Source: an uncultured Fretibacterium sp.
Lineage (GTDB): Bacteria > Synergistota > Synergistia > Synergistales > Aminobacteriaceae
Length of the DNA: 64,000 nt
Direction: 5' to 3'
Assembly: GCA_946183145.1 (NCBI GenBank)
Contig: CAMGZM010000005.1
Coordinates: 108,016 to 172,015 of the forward strand
Shown: piece by piece, positions 1 to 9,271 of the stretch
Layout: each line of letters starts with the position of its first letter
Position numbering within the stretch: the first letter of the stretch is position 1
Notes under the pieces: model-generated
What the model was told of the DNA's origin: nothing
Seen by the model: only the letters and a program-made list of their open reading frames with translations
Databases searched by the model: none
Program-made: the position numbers and the translations under genes

Positions 1-86
1 GGCAAGTACTGCATGATTAACTCATCGCGGCCCTGCCCGGTAGATGAATATTTCTGCCACAATAATTTTTCTTCTGCTGTCGTCAT
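1..86 (-). CDS. fliA: RNA polymerase sigma-28 factor (FliA/SigD), N-terminal fragment
   Basis: Only the first 28 codons are inside the window; the gene runs off the left edge. Reading leftward from an ATG at 86 the peptide is MTTAEEKLLWQKYSSTGQGR followed by DELIMQYL. The pattern LW..Y..TG...R..LI..YL is the usual N-terminus (region 1.2) of FliA/WhiG/SigD sigma factors. The gene follows cheD by 9 bases on the same strand, the position sigD takes at the end of the Bacillus subtilis fla/che operon. Its inferred role is transcription of late flagellar and chemotaxis genes. The identification rests on a short fragment plus gene order, so it is good but not certain. Confidence 0.75.
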   Translation of the reverse strand, partial: MTTAEEKLLWQKYSSTGQGRDELIMQYL

Positions 87-95
87 CTTTTCACA

Positions 96-587
96 CTAAA
101 TCTCGCTGACTCCTTTCCCAAGAGTCTTTACTTTGAGCATCCAGTTGCTTGTTGAAAATTCTATTGTGCGTCCTTTGTTCCCTCCTGTATCTGAAGCGAC
201 GAGAGCAATACCCATTCTTGCGAGACGTTTTTTTGTTTCAGCGACATTTTTCGCGCCGACTGTGAGAAATTCCGCGCTTGCTCCGGGCAATGAGAACATC
301 TGCGCTCCTCCTGCGATTTTCGCCTTAATGCGGGGACGTGTTGCGCCTTTCTTGAGCATTTCCTCTATGATTGCCGGGACTGCTGTATCTGCGAATTTCC
401 CGACTTTTTCGGCTGTTTTGAGTCCGCGGCTGTCAGGGAGCATGATATGAGCCATTCCCGCGACTTTTGCGAATGAGTCATAGACTACAAGCCCAATACA
501 TGAGCCGAGTCCGAGCGTGATTAACTTTATGGGTGCTGATACGACCATCAAATCAGCCATTCCCAATACTATACTTTGTTCAGCCAT
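96..587 (-). CDS. cheD: CheD, chemoreceptor glutamine deamidase
   Basis: CheD deamidates receptor glutamines and, when bound to CheC, stimulates CheC phosphatase activity. The protein is 163 residues from the ATG at 587, the usual family length. The catalytic Cys lies in LGSCIGLVVYD near residue 30 and the catalytic His in GMAHIMLP near residue 46; KIAGGAQMF follows as expected. The stop of cheC and this ATG share one base (TGATG), so translation is probably coupled. A GTG one codon upstream (590) is also possible and would give a 4-base overlap. The next gene downstream is fliA. Confidence 0.95.
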   Translation of the reverse strand: MAEQSIVLGMADLMVVSAPIKLITLGLGSCIGLVVYDSFAKVAGMAHIMLPDSRGLKTAEKVGKFADTAVPAIIEEMLKKGATRPRIKAKIAGGAQMFSLPGASAEFLTVGAKNVAETKKRLARMGIALVASDTGGNKGRTIEFSTSNWMLKVKTLGKGVSEI

Positions 588-1225
588 CACATCACCTTCA
601 ATTTCTTGAGTAACAGCTCCAATGAATCCGGGTCAGGGATTAATATTATGTGGCCTGAAATTTTATGACCCTCTTCAAGCCCTTCAACTTTTAACTCAGT
701 GTTCACAAGAAGAGCAGTCTCACCCATCTGGCCGTAAATTGACGCAACGACATCAAGAATCGAGCTTAACATATCATGAGCGACTCCCGGAACGCTGATT
801 TGATGCTGAGTCCCAAGCAACATATTTATAGCGTTGAGGAATGAGCTTAGTACGATATTGCCGACTTCCGTCAATGCGCTGTCGGTCATTTCCTGCGGGA
901 CTTCTCCGGCCGGGATGAACGTTCCGAACTGCTGTTTGAGCAATAATTCAACCATCAATTGAGCGTCTTCTTCGGGCTGAATAAATATCAGGCTGCACTG
1001 AAAACCGCCCGTTGAACGAACAAAGACCGCTCCGACAATCTGAAGCGGATCTCCGTAATGTTCACCGAGTTCGTAAATTGATACAAGCTCCGTTTTAGGC
1101 ACGTCCATATGAATCATACGGGACAATAACCCGCTGAGAGCTGTTGCGGCGTTCCCTGTACCGATGTTGCCGACTTCACGAATTGCGTCAAGCTGTCTTT
1201 CACTGAATGAAACCATGTCAGACAT
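587..1225 (-). CDS. cheC: CheC, CheY-P phosphatase
   Basis: CheC dephosphorylates CheY-P in the adaptation branch used by Bacillus-type chemotaxis. The 212-residue protein has two copies of the active-site helix: REVGNIGTGNAATALS near residue 16 and TEVGNIVLSSFLNA near residue 118. Each keeps the Glu and Asn that attack the phosphoryl group, so it is a two-site CheC and not a CheX or FliY. It lies between cheA and cheD, with a 1-4 base overlap with cheD. With CheD beside it, the Bacillus-like CheC-CheD adaptation system is probably intact. Confidence 0.95.
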   Translation of the reverse strand: MSDMVSFSERQLDAIREVGNIGTGNAATALSGLLSRMIHMDVPKTELVSIYELGEHYGDPLQIVGAVFVRSTGGFQCSLIFIQPEEDAQLMVELLLKQQFGTFIPAGEVPQEMTDSALTEVGNIVLSSFLNAINMLLGTQHQISVPGVAHDMLSSILDVVASIYGQMGETALLVNTELKVEGLEEGHKISGHIILIPDPDSLELLLKKLKVM

Positions 1226-1240
1226 TGCTATTTACTCCTT

Positions 1241-3307
1241 TTAACCCTTTGTAGAGTAGAACGATGCCACGTCAAGAATCAATGCCACGTTGCCGTCTCC
1301 GAGAATTGTACCGCCTGTAATGCCGTCAATTTTTGACAGGAAGCGGCCCAATGACTTTATGACTATTTCCTGCTGGCCTATCAATTCGCTGACTATGAAG
1401 CCGATTTTGTTCTTGCCGATTTTGACGACGACAACGGGATATTCATTGCGGTCATGCTCTACTCCCTCAGAGCCTAAAATATCGCCTAGAATGTTAAGCG
1501 ACAAAACTTCACCGCGCAATAATGTTGTAGGTTCTCCGTGAACTGTCTTTATGTCATCGCGGCGCACCATGATAGTTTCTTCTACATTTTCGAGTGAGAT
1601 TGCGTATGTTTCCTTGCCGACTTTTATCAGCAGTGAAAGCACTATTGCGAGCGTCAACGGAAGACGGATATATACGTGAGTTCCCTCGTTCTTTTTGCTT
1701 GCGAGGTCAAATTGTCCGCCAAGTGCCTCGACTTTTGTTTTCACCGCGTCCATTCCGACACCGCGCCCGGATAAGTCCGTAATCTGTTTCGCCATGCTGA
1801 AGCCGGGAAGTAACACAAGCTGCTGTGCTTCCTCGTCAGACATTATTGCGGCTCTGTCTTCTGTTATGACTCCGCGCTCGATAGCTTTCTGCTTGACTTT
1901 TTCGGGGTCAATTCCGGCTCCGTCATCTGAGACTTCAATAACGACTCCGCTTCCTTCCTGATATGCGGCGATTTTCAGCGTGCCTTTTTCGGGCTTGCCT
2001 AATGCTTTGCGCTCATCGGGATGTTCTATGCCGTGGTCCATTGAGTTACGGATAAGATGTACCATCGGGTCGCCAATCTCATCAATGACAGTGCGGTCTA
2101 ATTCTGTGTCTTCACCCTCTAATACGAGTTCTACGTTTTTGTTGAGAGTTTTGCACAAGTCGCGGATTAACCGGGGGAATCTGTCAAACGTGAAACTTAC
2201 AGGCACCATACGCAATTTCGTAACAAGCTCCTGAATATCTCCCGAAATCCTTCCGAGCTGTGAAAGTGTATCGTCAAACTGTCTGAGTCTCGCTTCCTGT
2301 ACAAGGCGTTCGATTCTTGCGCGTGAAATTACGAGTTCGCCTACAAGATTCATGAGCTTATCGAGACGGCCAATATCGACTCTTACGGTCTGGCTTCCCT
2401 TTTTGGCGGTTTCCTTCTTAGCGGGCGCGGCGGGTTTTGCAGTATCTTGGGCGACTGGTGCTGGTGCTGACGGTGCCGGGGCTTGAACGGGAGTCGGTGC
2501 TGGTGCTGATGCCTGAGCGGGTGCTGGTGCTGGTGATGATGTTGACTCTGAGGCTTTAACCTCTGTGATGTCTGCCCTCTCAACATCGCCAATTTTCTCA
2601 ATCGCGGCTTTTACCTCGTCAGCAGGTGCGGGAGTCGCTACATAAACGTTGAAATCAAATTCAAATTCTTCCTTCTCTAATGCGTCAGTAGGAGGCTCGG
2701 CACGGAAAATTTCTCCCATTTCCTCAAGACGATTCACAACCATATACGCGCGCGCGGCTTTCAGCAGACAGCTCTGACTCAGCGTTACATGTACGTTGTA
2801 TGCGTTTGAGCCTTCAGCGTTTGCTTTTTTCGCCCATTCTGAATCCTGTGAAGATACCATATTTCCGCCTGATGATTGAGCAGGAGCAGGAGCAGGAGCA
2901 GAAGTTGTTGACGCAGGTGCAGGAGCTTCATTCCTCAGGTCGTGAACCATCTCCGAAACATCTATATGTGCGTCATTCCCTCCGCCGCGAATCGCATCAG
3001 CCATTTCCTGAAGAGTGTCGAGTCCCTGAAAGAGTCGATTCATGTCGGCTTCCGTTAATGGTCTCGTACCTTTTCTCGCAGCGTCTAACCTGTCTTCCAT
3101 CGCGTGAGTCAAGCCCATCATGTTCGTGAAGCCCATTGTCCCGGCCATGCCCTTTAACGTATGAGCCGCACGGAATATCTCATTGATTACGTCCATGTCC
3201 GTCATATTTTTCTCAAGGGCTAAAAGCAGGTCATCTAATCTCTGTACATTGTCGTCAGTCTCATCGAGGAATGCCCCCAAGTACTGACTCATATCCATAT
3301 CTGCCAA
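1241..3307 (-). CDS. cheA: CheA, chemotaxis sensor histidine kinase
   Basis: CheA phosphorylates CheY and CheB under receptor control. The order of domains in 688 residues is as expected: an HPt domain with the phospho-accepting His near residue 49 in AHTLKGMAGTMGF; a P2 response-regulator binding domain (about 165-245); a low-complexity Pro/Ala linker (about 255-305); the dimerisation helices; an ATPase with N box HLIRNSMDHGIEHPDER near 415, G1 box DDGAGID and G2 box GRGVGMDAVK; and a C-terminal CheW-like domain. cheC follows after 15 bases. Many Bacillus-type operons carry cheW at this position, but here it is missing. Confidence 0.97.
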   Translation of the reverse strand: MADMDMSQYLGAFLDETDDNVQRLDDLLLALEKNMTDMDVINEIFRAAHTLKGMAGTMGFTNMMGLTHAMEDRLDAARKGTRPLTEADMNRLFQGLDTLQEMADAIRGGGNDAHIDVSEMVHDLRNEAPAPASTTSAPAPAPAQSSGGNMVSSQDSEWAKKANAEGSNAYNVHVTLSQSCLLKAARAYMVVNRLEEMGEIFRAEPPTDALEKEEFEFDFNVYVATPAPADEVKAAIEKIGDVERADITEVKASESTSSPAPAPAQASAPAPTPVQAPAPSAPAPVAQDTAKPAAPAKKETAKKGSQTVRVDIGRLDKLMNLVGELVISRARIERLVQEARLRQFDDTLSQLGRISGDIQELVTKLRMVPVSFTFDRFPRLIRDLCKTLNKNVELVLEGEDTELDRTVIDEIGDPMVHLIRNSMDHGIEHPDERKALGKPEKGTLKIAAYQEGSGVVIEVSDDGAGIDPEKVKQKAIERGVITEDRAAIMSDEEAQQLVLLPGFSMAKQITDLSGRGVGMDAVKTKVEALGGQFDLASKKNEGTHVYIRLPLTLAIVLSLLIKVGKETYAISLENVEETIMVRRDDIKTVHGEPTTLLRGEVLSLNILGDILGSEGVEHDRNEYPVVVVKIGKNKIGFIVSELIGQQEIVIKSLGRFLSKIDGITGGTILGDGNVALILDVASFYSTKG

Positions 3308-3322
3308 AGTATTTTCTTCCCC

Positions 3323-4405
3323 CTATCTAACAAGCCTGACCATTGCGTCAGGAATCTCATTGAGCGGTAAAATTTCGTCAACAATCCCAGCATCAGCAGC
3401 CGCTTTCGGCATACCATACACAACGCATGTCTTCTGACTCTCTGCGATAACGTAAGCTCCCCGCTTCTTGAGTGCTATTGCGCCGTCAGTGCCGTCTCTG
3501 CCCATTCCCGTCAATATCACGCACAAAACATTTCCGCCGTATTCATCAGCGAGACTCAGAAACATGATATTAGCCGCAGGTTTCACCGACAAAACAGGGG
3601 GAGCGTCTGACAATGAGCAGATTGATGTACCCTGCCTCCGCTTTATGACGAGATGACTCCCGCCAGGAGCTATTACAGCCCTTCCAGGTTTAAGCGTGAG
3701 TCCTTCAAAGCCTTCAACAACTTCAATCTGTGATGATTCATTGAGGCGTTTTGCGAATGAGCCTGTAAACTCTTTCGGCATGTGCTGAGTTATGACGATA
3801 GGAACGGGAAATTTCTTCGGGAGTTTCGGCAAAAGTTCACTTAACGCCATAGGGCCGCCCGTTGATGAAGCAATTGCTACAATGTCGTAATGTCCCGTAC
3901 CCATAAGAGGAGGAGTCATCCGCCTGAAATCTGTTGCGGGTGTCAATGGCTTTGCGGGCGCGGCGAATCCGGGCAAAAATCCTGCACGCCGTACTTTTGC
4001 GGTGCTTGCGGCTATAACCTTGTCGATGATTTCGCGTCCTACGTCCTTGATGTTGAGTGATATAGATCCTGAAGGCTTCCCGATAAAGTCAACACAGCCG
4101 AGCGCAAGAGCTTTTAGAGTCGTCTCCGCGCCTTCCTGTGTCATAGTGCTTACCATTATTACGGGGATAGGGTTAGTCTTCATAATTTCTTCGAGAGCTT
4201 TAAGGCCGTCCATGTTCGGCATTTCTACATCCATCGTAACAATATCGGGCTTTATGACTCTGATTTGTGCTAAAGCGTCTTTGCCGTCGCGGGCTGTTCC
4301 TGCTACTTCTATTCGCGGGTCTGAGCGCAATATGTCGCTGATGAACTGGCGCATTAACGCGCTGTCATCTACTACTAATACCCTTATTTTACCGTTGGGG
4401 GGCAT
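3323..4405 (-). CDS. cheB: CheB, receptor methylesterase/deamidase
   Basis: CheB removes methyl groups from chemoreceptors. The 360-residue protein has an N-terminal receiver domain (acidic pocket VVDDSA near residues 11-16, phospho-acceptor Asp near 59 in VTMDVEMPNMDG) and a C-terminal methylesterase domain. The catalytic triad is visible as Ser in SSTGGP near 180, His in TQHMP near 206 and Asp in GMGRDGTDGA near 300. The ATG at 4405 opens the frame. The 104-base gap to flhG holds a hairpin and an unused Shine-Dalgarno-like sequence, listed separately. cheA follows after 15 bases. Confidence 0.96.
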   Translation of the reverse strand: MPPNGKIRVLVVDDSALMRQFISDILRSDPRIEVAGTARDGKDALAQIRVIKPDIVTMDVEMPNMDGLKALEEIMKTNPIPVIMVSTMTQEGAETTLKALALGCVDFIGKPSGSISLNIKDVGREIIDKVIAASTAKVRRAGFLPGFAAPAKPLTPATDFRRMTPPLMGTGHYDIVAIASSTGGPMALSELLPKLPKKFPVPIVITQHMPKEFTGSFAKRLNESSQIEVVEGFEGLTLKPGRAVIAPGGSHLVIKRRQGTSICSLSDAPPVLSVKPAANIMFLSLADEYGGNVLCVILTGMGRDGTDGAIALKKRGAYVIAESQKTCVVYGMPKAAADAGIVDEILPLNEIPDAMVRLVR

Positions 4406-4435
4406 TATGCTTTTTCTGCTGTCTGTAATATTATT

Positions 4436-4486
4436 GTGTAATACGGCAGCAGATTACACCTCCTTCCTGTTATGCAGATAATTATA
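4436..4486 (-). promoter_or_regulatory. cheB leader: -10-like box, orphan Shine-Dalgarno and hairpin
   Basis: On the minus strand the flhG-cheB gap has a TATAAT box at 4486-4481 with no good -35, then AAGGAGGTG at 4468-4460, which is a strong ribosome-binding site but has no ATG, GTG or TTG at usable spacing. It overlaps a perfect 7-bp inverted repeat (GTGTAAT at 4436-4442, ATTACAC at 4453-4459) with a 10-base loop. It may be a secondary promoter and leader for cheB-cheA or the remnant of a small gene. Function is inferred only. Confidence 0.3.
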
Positions 4487-4509
4487 GCTTTATATTTTTA
4501 TTTCACGCA

Positions 4510-5496
4510 CTATTTCTTGTCGGCAAATAATTTTTCAGAAAGACGCGACAAAAATCCTTTCATGCCTTTACGTTTTGCGGGCAAATCCTCATGAGTTACA
4601 TTCATTCCCTCGCACATTCTCAGCAAATCACCAGCAAGATTCCTCACACAAATTCCCGCGTTTGAGTCAGGATCTGACCTGTAGAAGATTCTGCAATTCT
4701 TGACCGAGCGTTCTATAACATCATCTTTGAGGACATATCCCAAATACATTGGAGCGTTCCCAAGAAACTGCATTGAAGCAAGCCTGATTCTTTCGGCGAC
4801 TTCTTGGGCTTCACGGCTTGAGCTTGCCATGTTCACGATGAGCATTACACCGCTTGGGCCGTCCTGATTCTGCCACGCTGCAGAGCCTAAAGACTTTATC
4901 ACACCGTATGCGTCCCGTATGCTTGTAGGCTCAGGAGTCGTAATGAGCAGCGTAATCTCTGAGGCATATGCGAACGACAAAACCCCCCTGTGAATCCCTG
5001 CTCCCGCGTCCATAATGAGATAATCAGACATCATTTCAAGCTCGTAAAGTGCCTCGAACAATCTCCCTATAGCAAAGTCGTCAAGGTCAGCAATCTCACG
5101 AATACCATAACCGCCCGGCAATAATGACACAGAGCCGTTAAGCCTTGTAGCACGTTCGGAGGTCTTGAAGTGTACAAGAATCTCATTAAGATTCCGAGAG
5201 CCTTCTATGAGGTGAGCTATGTTGTACTTTGCGTTTCTGACTCCGCACAAAATATCAAGATTCGCCATGCCTAAATCAGCGTCAATTAATACGACTCTTT
5301 TCCCGAAATCAGCAAGTGCGAATGACAATGCCGCGGCTATGTTGCTTTTTCCGACTCCGCCCTTGCCGCTCAATATCGATAAAGTATGAAGCCTAGGGGC
5401 GGGGGTTTCTGCTTTCTTCTTCTGTATGTTGTCTGTTACCATTCGCCTAAGTTCTCCAGCCTGGTCAGTATCGTAGCCATTATCATAACGGCGCAT
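4510..5496 (-). CDS. flhG: FlhG (YlxH/FleN), MinD-like ATPase for flagellar number
   Basis: FlhG is a ParA/MinD-type ATPase that controls flagellum number and placement and activates the FlhF GTPase. The chosen start is the ATG at 5496, two bases after the flhF stop (328 residues). An upstream ATG at 5613 would lie deep inside flhF and add 39 residues unlike the family. From the chosen start the protein shows the FlhF-activating motif DQAGELRRM, the deviant Walker A SGKGGVGKSNIA, the switch I region VLIDADLGMANLD and MDAGAG. It belongs to the operon flhA-flhF-flhG-cheB. Confidence 0.93.
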   Translation of the reverse strand: MRRYDNGYDTDQAGELRRMVTDNIQKKKAETPAPRLHTLSILSGKGGVGKSNIAAALSFALADFGKRVVLIDADLGMANLDILCGVRNAKYNIAHLIEGSRNLNEILVHFKTSERATRLNGSVSLLPGGYGIREIADLDDFAIGRLFEALYELEMMSDYLIMDAGAGIHRGVLSFAYASEITLLITTPEPTSIRDAYGVIKSLGSAAWQNQDGPSGVMLIVNMASSSREAQEVAERIRLASMQFLGNAPMYLGYVLKDDVIERSVKNCRIFYRSDPDSNAGICVRNLAGDLLRMCEGMNVTHEDLPAKRKGMKGFLSRLSEKLFADKK

Positions 5497-5498
5497 CT

Positions 5499-6974
5499 TC
5501 AGCGTTTCCGTTCTTCTTCGGGCTTCATCAGGAAATCTGCTATCCTTGAGCCTGAAGCTGTCTCTATGTCTTTTGGGACGTTCTGCCCTACCGTCAGGAA
5601 TGATACGGGGCATCCCATAACCTGATGAATGTTGAAGATTGAACCGTAGCTCACAGTCTCATCAAGTTTCGTGAAAAGCAAATGCGTTACGGGTATATTC
5701 GGTATGTGTTCAACAACGTCAAGCATGTCTTTGTACTTCATGTTAGCGGCTAAAACGAGGTGAACAGCATCGGGCGTGAATGAGCTGTAAATATTCTCGA
5801 AAAGCTCCATGTTCTTTTTGTCGCGCTGAGACCTTCCGGCAGTGTCAAGCAGAATAATATCCGCGTTGTCATGCTCGCTTATGACTCCGGGGATTGATGA
5901 GATGTCGAAAATTATCTCAATCGGAACGCCTAAAATTTTCGCGTAAGTTTTGAGCTGTTCAACCGCCGCAATCCTGTAAGTGTCAGCCGTCAGCAGTAAC
6001 ACTCTCTTATGCTCCCACAATGCTTTTATCGCCGCGAGCTTGGCAATCGTTGTAGTTTTTCCGACTCCTGTAGGGCCTAAGAGCATAACTTTGCGCCCTC
6101 CTGTAGCGTCCTCGCCGTTATCGCCTGAGCATGTTATTTGTGTCGCGAGCCATTTCGTGAAGGGCAATTTTCTCGTTTTGTCCTTGCGGGTCATAACGCT
6201 GTAATCGGCCATGAGCTTGCGTATATATTTCTCGTCAACGTCTGAAGCTCTGAGCCTTCCTTCAACGCTTGCTTCATCCGCTGAGAACTGCGGCATTCCG
6301 GCCTGAAATGTATTTTGCTGACGGGGATTCTGTATTGCGTTCGCGACTCCGTTCTCGACAGCCGTCAATCTCTGCAACAATACGTCAATCCTATCTGCCA
6401 ATGCTCCGACTTGGTCTTTCAGGATTTTTGCGTCATCGTTCGACATGGCCGGGGGAGTCGGGGCTTGCTGAACTGGTGCGGGCGGTGCTACGGGTGCGAG
6501 ATTCTGGGCTTGCTGAATCGGAGGCTGAACGGGTGCGGGGCGTGTAGTGAGTCCGTAAGCGTTTCGGAGTCCTTCAGGGGAAATTTTCACGTTATCGCTT
6601 GGGAGTCTGTAGCCTTCCTCGCCTAATTCGGTTGAAGGCATTACGGGTGCTGAAGGTGTCATGCTTCCGCGCTCTTTGAACTCCATCAGCTTTTGAAACG
6701 CTATGAGATTCTCACGGCGCGTGTCTTCGTCCATTGTTGACGCTGATGAAGCCGCGTTAATCGGGCGTGATTTGGGAGCGGGTTTCGGTTCGTCATCCTC
6801 AAGAATCCCTGCCGTAACTTTCAACACTGAACGCTGAAAGAGTCCTAATACGCCGCCTTCCTTTATCATCTGTGTAGAAAGTATTACAGCGTCCCGGCCT
6901 AATCTCTCAGAGGCGAGCCGTAATGCTTCTGCGTCATCTTTTGCCGTAAATGTTATCTGATTTGTTACCCTCAT
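5499..6974 (-). CDS. flhF: FlhF, SRP-type GTPase for flagellar placement
   Basis: FlhF directs the site of flagellar assembly and is the third SRP-type GTPase beside Ffh and FtsY. The 491-residue protein has the N-terminal B domain (VTNQITFTAKDDAEALRLA), a Pro/Ala/Gln-rich spacer (about 120-200), then the NG domain with G1 GPTGVGKTTTIAKLA near residue 300, DTYRIAAVEQLK, LLDTAGRSQRD and the guanine-specificity motif TKLDE. It starts three bases after the flhA stop and ends two bases before flhG. Confidence 0.96.
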   Translation of the reverse strand: MRVTNQITFTAKDDAEALRLASERLGRDAVILSTQMIKEGGVLGLFQRSVLKVTAGILEDDEPKPAPKSRPINAASSASTMDEDTRRENLIAFQKLMEFKERGSMTPSAPVMPSTELGEEGYRLPSDNVKISPEGLRNAYGLTTRPAPVQPPIQQAQNLAPVAPPAPVQQAPTPPAMSNDDAKILKDQVGALADRIDVLLQRLTAVENGVANAIQNPRQQNTFQAGMPQFSADEASVEGRLRASDVDEKYIRKLMADYSVMTRKDKTRKLPFTKWLATQITCSGDNGEDATGGRKVMLLGPTGVGKTTTIAKLAAIKALWEHKRVLLLTADTYRIAAVEQLKTYAKILGVPIEIIFDISSIPGVISEHDNADIILLDTAGRSQRDKKNMELFENIYSSFTPDAVHLVLAANMKYKDMLDVVEHIPNIPVTHLLFTKLDETVSYGSIFNIHQVMGCPVSFLTVGQNVPKDIETASGSRIADFLMKPEEERKR

Positions 6975-6977
6975 ATA

Positions 6978-9131
6978 TTACTCCACCATTCCGACAGTCT
7001 TAACCTGTACTCCGCGCACTATCTCATTATATGACACTACGAATATATTTGTGATTGAGCCTTCAATTAACCGTCTCACAATCAATCTCACATCAGGATG
7101 AACGAGGAGGACGGGCGCGAGATTCTTCACAATCATCTCATCCATTGCGCGCGATATTGCCGAAATCATTTTTTGCACTTCCCGCGGATCTAAATGCAAT
7201 TGCCATCCCCGTGTCAAATCTCCGTCAACCCCGGCCATGATTTTCTGTTCCCAGTTAGGCGACAAAGTTGCGGCTGTGATTATTCCGTCAGGCCCTTGAA
7301 TCTTGAGCGAAATTAGGCGTGATAATGCTTCTCTTGCGCGTTCTGTGAGAAAGTCAACGCTTCTTGACATTTTCCCGAAATCAGCAAGAGACTCAAATAT
7401 CGTAACCAAATCACGAATCGGAATCTGTTCACGTATGAGATTCTGCAATACCTTCTGAATTTCTCCCAATGATAACGATGATAAAAGCTCCTCGATTACA
7501 GCGGGTGCAGTCTCCTTAACCATATCCGTAAGTTTCTGGACTTCCTGACGTGTGAGAAGTTCCGCGCCGTTCTTCTTGATGACTTCCGAGAGGTGAGTCG
7601 CAAGCACTGACGGAGCGTCAACAACCGTATATCCCATAGCTTCGGCCTTGTCGCGCAAATCGGGCGAAATCCACAAAGCAGGGAGTCCGAATGCCGGCTC
7701 AGTTGTAGGAACTCCGATTAAGTCCTCTTCAGCTGCTCCCGTGTTCATGGCTAAATAGTGGTCGGGCAATAATTCTCCTCTTCCTGCTTCCGCGCCTTTC
7801 ACGCGCAAAATATATTCTGTCGGTTTAATCTGTATGTTGTCGCGTATTCTTATCGGCGGAACAACTATTCCCATCTCCAACGCCATTTGTTTGCGTATTG
7901 TCCCTATACGGTCAAGCATATCTCCTCCCTGACCCGGGTCAATCAACGGGATAATCGCGTAACCTATTTCGGCCTCCATAGGCTCAACCGTCAATAGCTT
8001 CATCACGTCTTCAGGAGAAACGGGTTCGGCTTTCGGTGCTTCCTGCGCTGCTCCGGGTGCTGAAGGTGCGCCGGGGACTCCTGCCTGACTTGCGGGGGCT
8101 TGCGCTCCGGGGGTCATTGCGGCTTGTTCCTCTGCTGTAATCTCCTGCACAGCTGCTTCACGGCTCACAGTGTAACCTAATGCGCCCATCAGCAAAGCGA
8201 GACTCAAAAACGGCACTGTAGGAAGTCCGGGAATAAGTCCCAAAGATAACAGCATGGCCGAGGCGATGTAAAGCGGACGGGGGTATCTCGTGAATGAGTT
8301 TATGAGGTCAGGCCCTAATTCTGAAGATGCCGCCGCCCTCGTAACAATTACGCCCATTGCTGTAGACATGAGCAACGCGGGAATTTGTCCGACGAGTCCA
8401 TCACCGACCGTCAACAAGCTGTAATGACCTGCTGCCTGCGCCGCGTCCATTCCGCGCATGAAGATTCCTATTGAGAGCCCGCCGATTATGTTTATCGTTG
8501 TGATTATGAGTCCGGCTATTGCGTCTCCCTTCACGAACTTTGATGCACCGTCCATAGCTCCGTAAAAATCTGCCTCGCGCTGTATATCCTGCCTTCGCTG
8601 TTTTGCTCCCTGCTCATCAATCAGTCCTGAGTTCAAATCAGCGTCAATTGACATCTGTTTGCCGGGCATTGCGTCAAGCGTGAATCTTGCGGCGACTTCT
8701 GCAACTCTTTCCGCGCCTTTCGTGATGACTAACATCTGAATGATTACGAGTATCAGGAACATGATTATACCGACGACATAATTTCCGCCGACAACGAAAT
8801 TACCGAACGCGTTAATCAGTTCGCCCGCATTACCGTAAAGCAAAATAAGTCTTGTTGTTGAGACGTTGAGGGACAAACGGAACAATGTAGAAATCAATAA
8901 CAGCGTGGGAAATATAGAGAGGTCTAAAGCGCGTTTCACGTAGAACGTAACAAGAAGCGTAACAACTCCCAAAGTGATATTCATTGAGAGAAGTATATCG
9001 ATTAACCAAGTCGGCAAGGGTACGACCATCATTATGATAATCAATACCATCAACAGAGCCACGCCGATGTCTGAATAGCTCTGAACCTTTTTGCGCATTG
9101 AAGGAATTGACGCGCCCGCAGCTTCTGCCAA
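6978..9131 (-). CDS. flhA: FlhA, flagellar type III export gate
   Basis: FlhA is the large inner-membrane subunit of the flagellar export gate. The 717-residue protein has about eight transmembrane segments in the first half, the conserved cytoplasmic loop (MPGKQMSIDADLNSGLIDE, then RRQDIQREADFYGAMDGA), a Pro/Ala-rich linker near 350-380 and the soluble C-terminal domain that docks chaperone-substrate complexes. The start is probably the TTG at 9131 (MAEAAGASIP); the ATG at residue 12 is an alternative. It is the first gene of the flagellar/chemotaxis operon in this window. Confidence 0.96.
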   Translation of the reverse strand: MAEAAGASIPSMRKKVQSYSDIGVALLMVLIIIMMVVPLPTWLIDILLSMNITLGVVTLLVTFYVKRALDLSIFPTLLLISTLFRLSLNVSTTRLILLYGNAGELINAFGNFVVGGNYVVGIIMFLILVIIQMLVITKGAERVAEVAARFTLDAMPGKQMSIDADLNSGLIDEQGAKQRRQDIQREADFYGAMDGASKFVKGDAIAGLIITTINIIGGLSIGIFMRGMDAAQAAGHYSLLTVGDGLVGQIPALLMSTAMGVIVTRAAASSELGPDLINSFTRYPRPLYIASAMLLSLGLIPGLPTVPFLSLALLMGALGYTVSREAAVQEITAEEQAAMTPGAQAPASQAGVPGAPSAPGAAQEAPKAEPVSPEDVMKLLTVEPMEAEIGYAIIPLIDPGQGGDMLDRIGTIRKQMALEMGIVVPPIRIRDNIQIKPTEYILRVKGAEAGRGELLPDHYLAMNTGAAEEDLIGVPTTEPAFGLPALWISPDLRDKAEAMGYTVVDAPSVLATHLSEVIKKNGAELLTRQEVQKLTDMVKETAPAVIEELLSSLSLGEIQKVLQNLIREQIPIRDLVTIFESLADFGKMSRSVDFLTERAREALSRLISLKIQGPDGIITAATLSPNWEQKIMAGVDGDLTRGWQLHLDPREVQKMISAISRAMDEMIVKNLAPVLLVHPDVRLIVRRLIEGSITNIFVVSYNEIVRGVQVKTVGMVE

Positions 9132-9271
9132 TTGTGAAAGTCATCCCCGTTCTGTAGCAATCTGGAAAATTGCCTGTATTTTACACGAAAAGCAGAAAAC
9201 GTAAAATCTTACGCCATTTCACGGAGTCTTATTGCTGTTATCTCTTATGAAAAAAGTAATCCGGCGATTTA
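9132..9271. other. Intergenic region between flhA and the first sugar operon
   Basis: The genes on either side are divergent. The right end holds a good sigma-70 promoter for the plus-strand sugar operon, listed separately. For flhA only an AT-rich stretch with a TAAAAT box near 9180 is visible, without a convincing -35. No sigma-28 type sequence was recognised and no coding potential was seen. Confidence 0.5.

Noticed and set aside
2383..2601. Separate small gene within cheA
   Set aside because: It is an alternative-frame reading of the Pro/Ala linker of CheA.
5497..5613. Longer FlhG with 39 extra N-terminal residues
   Set aside because: The extension lies entirely in flhF in another frame; the ATG at 5496, just before the FlhF-activating motif, fits the family.
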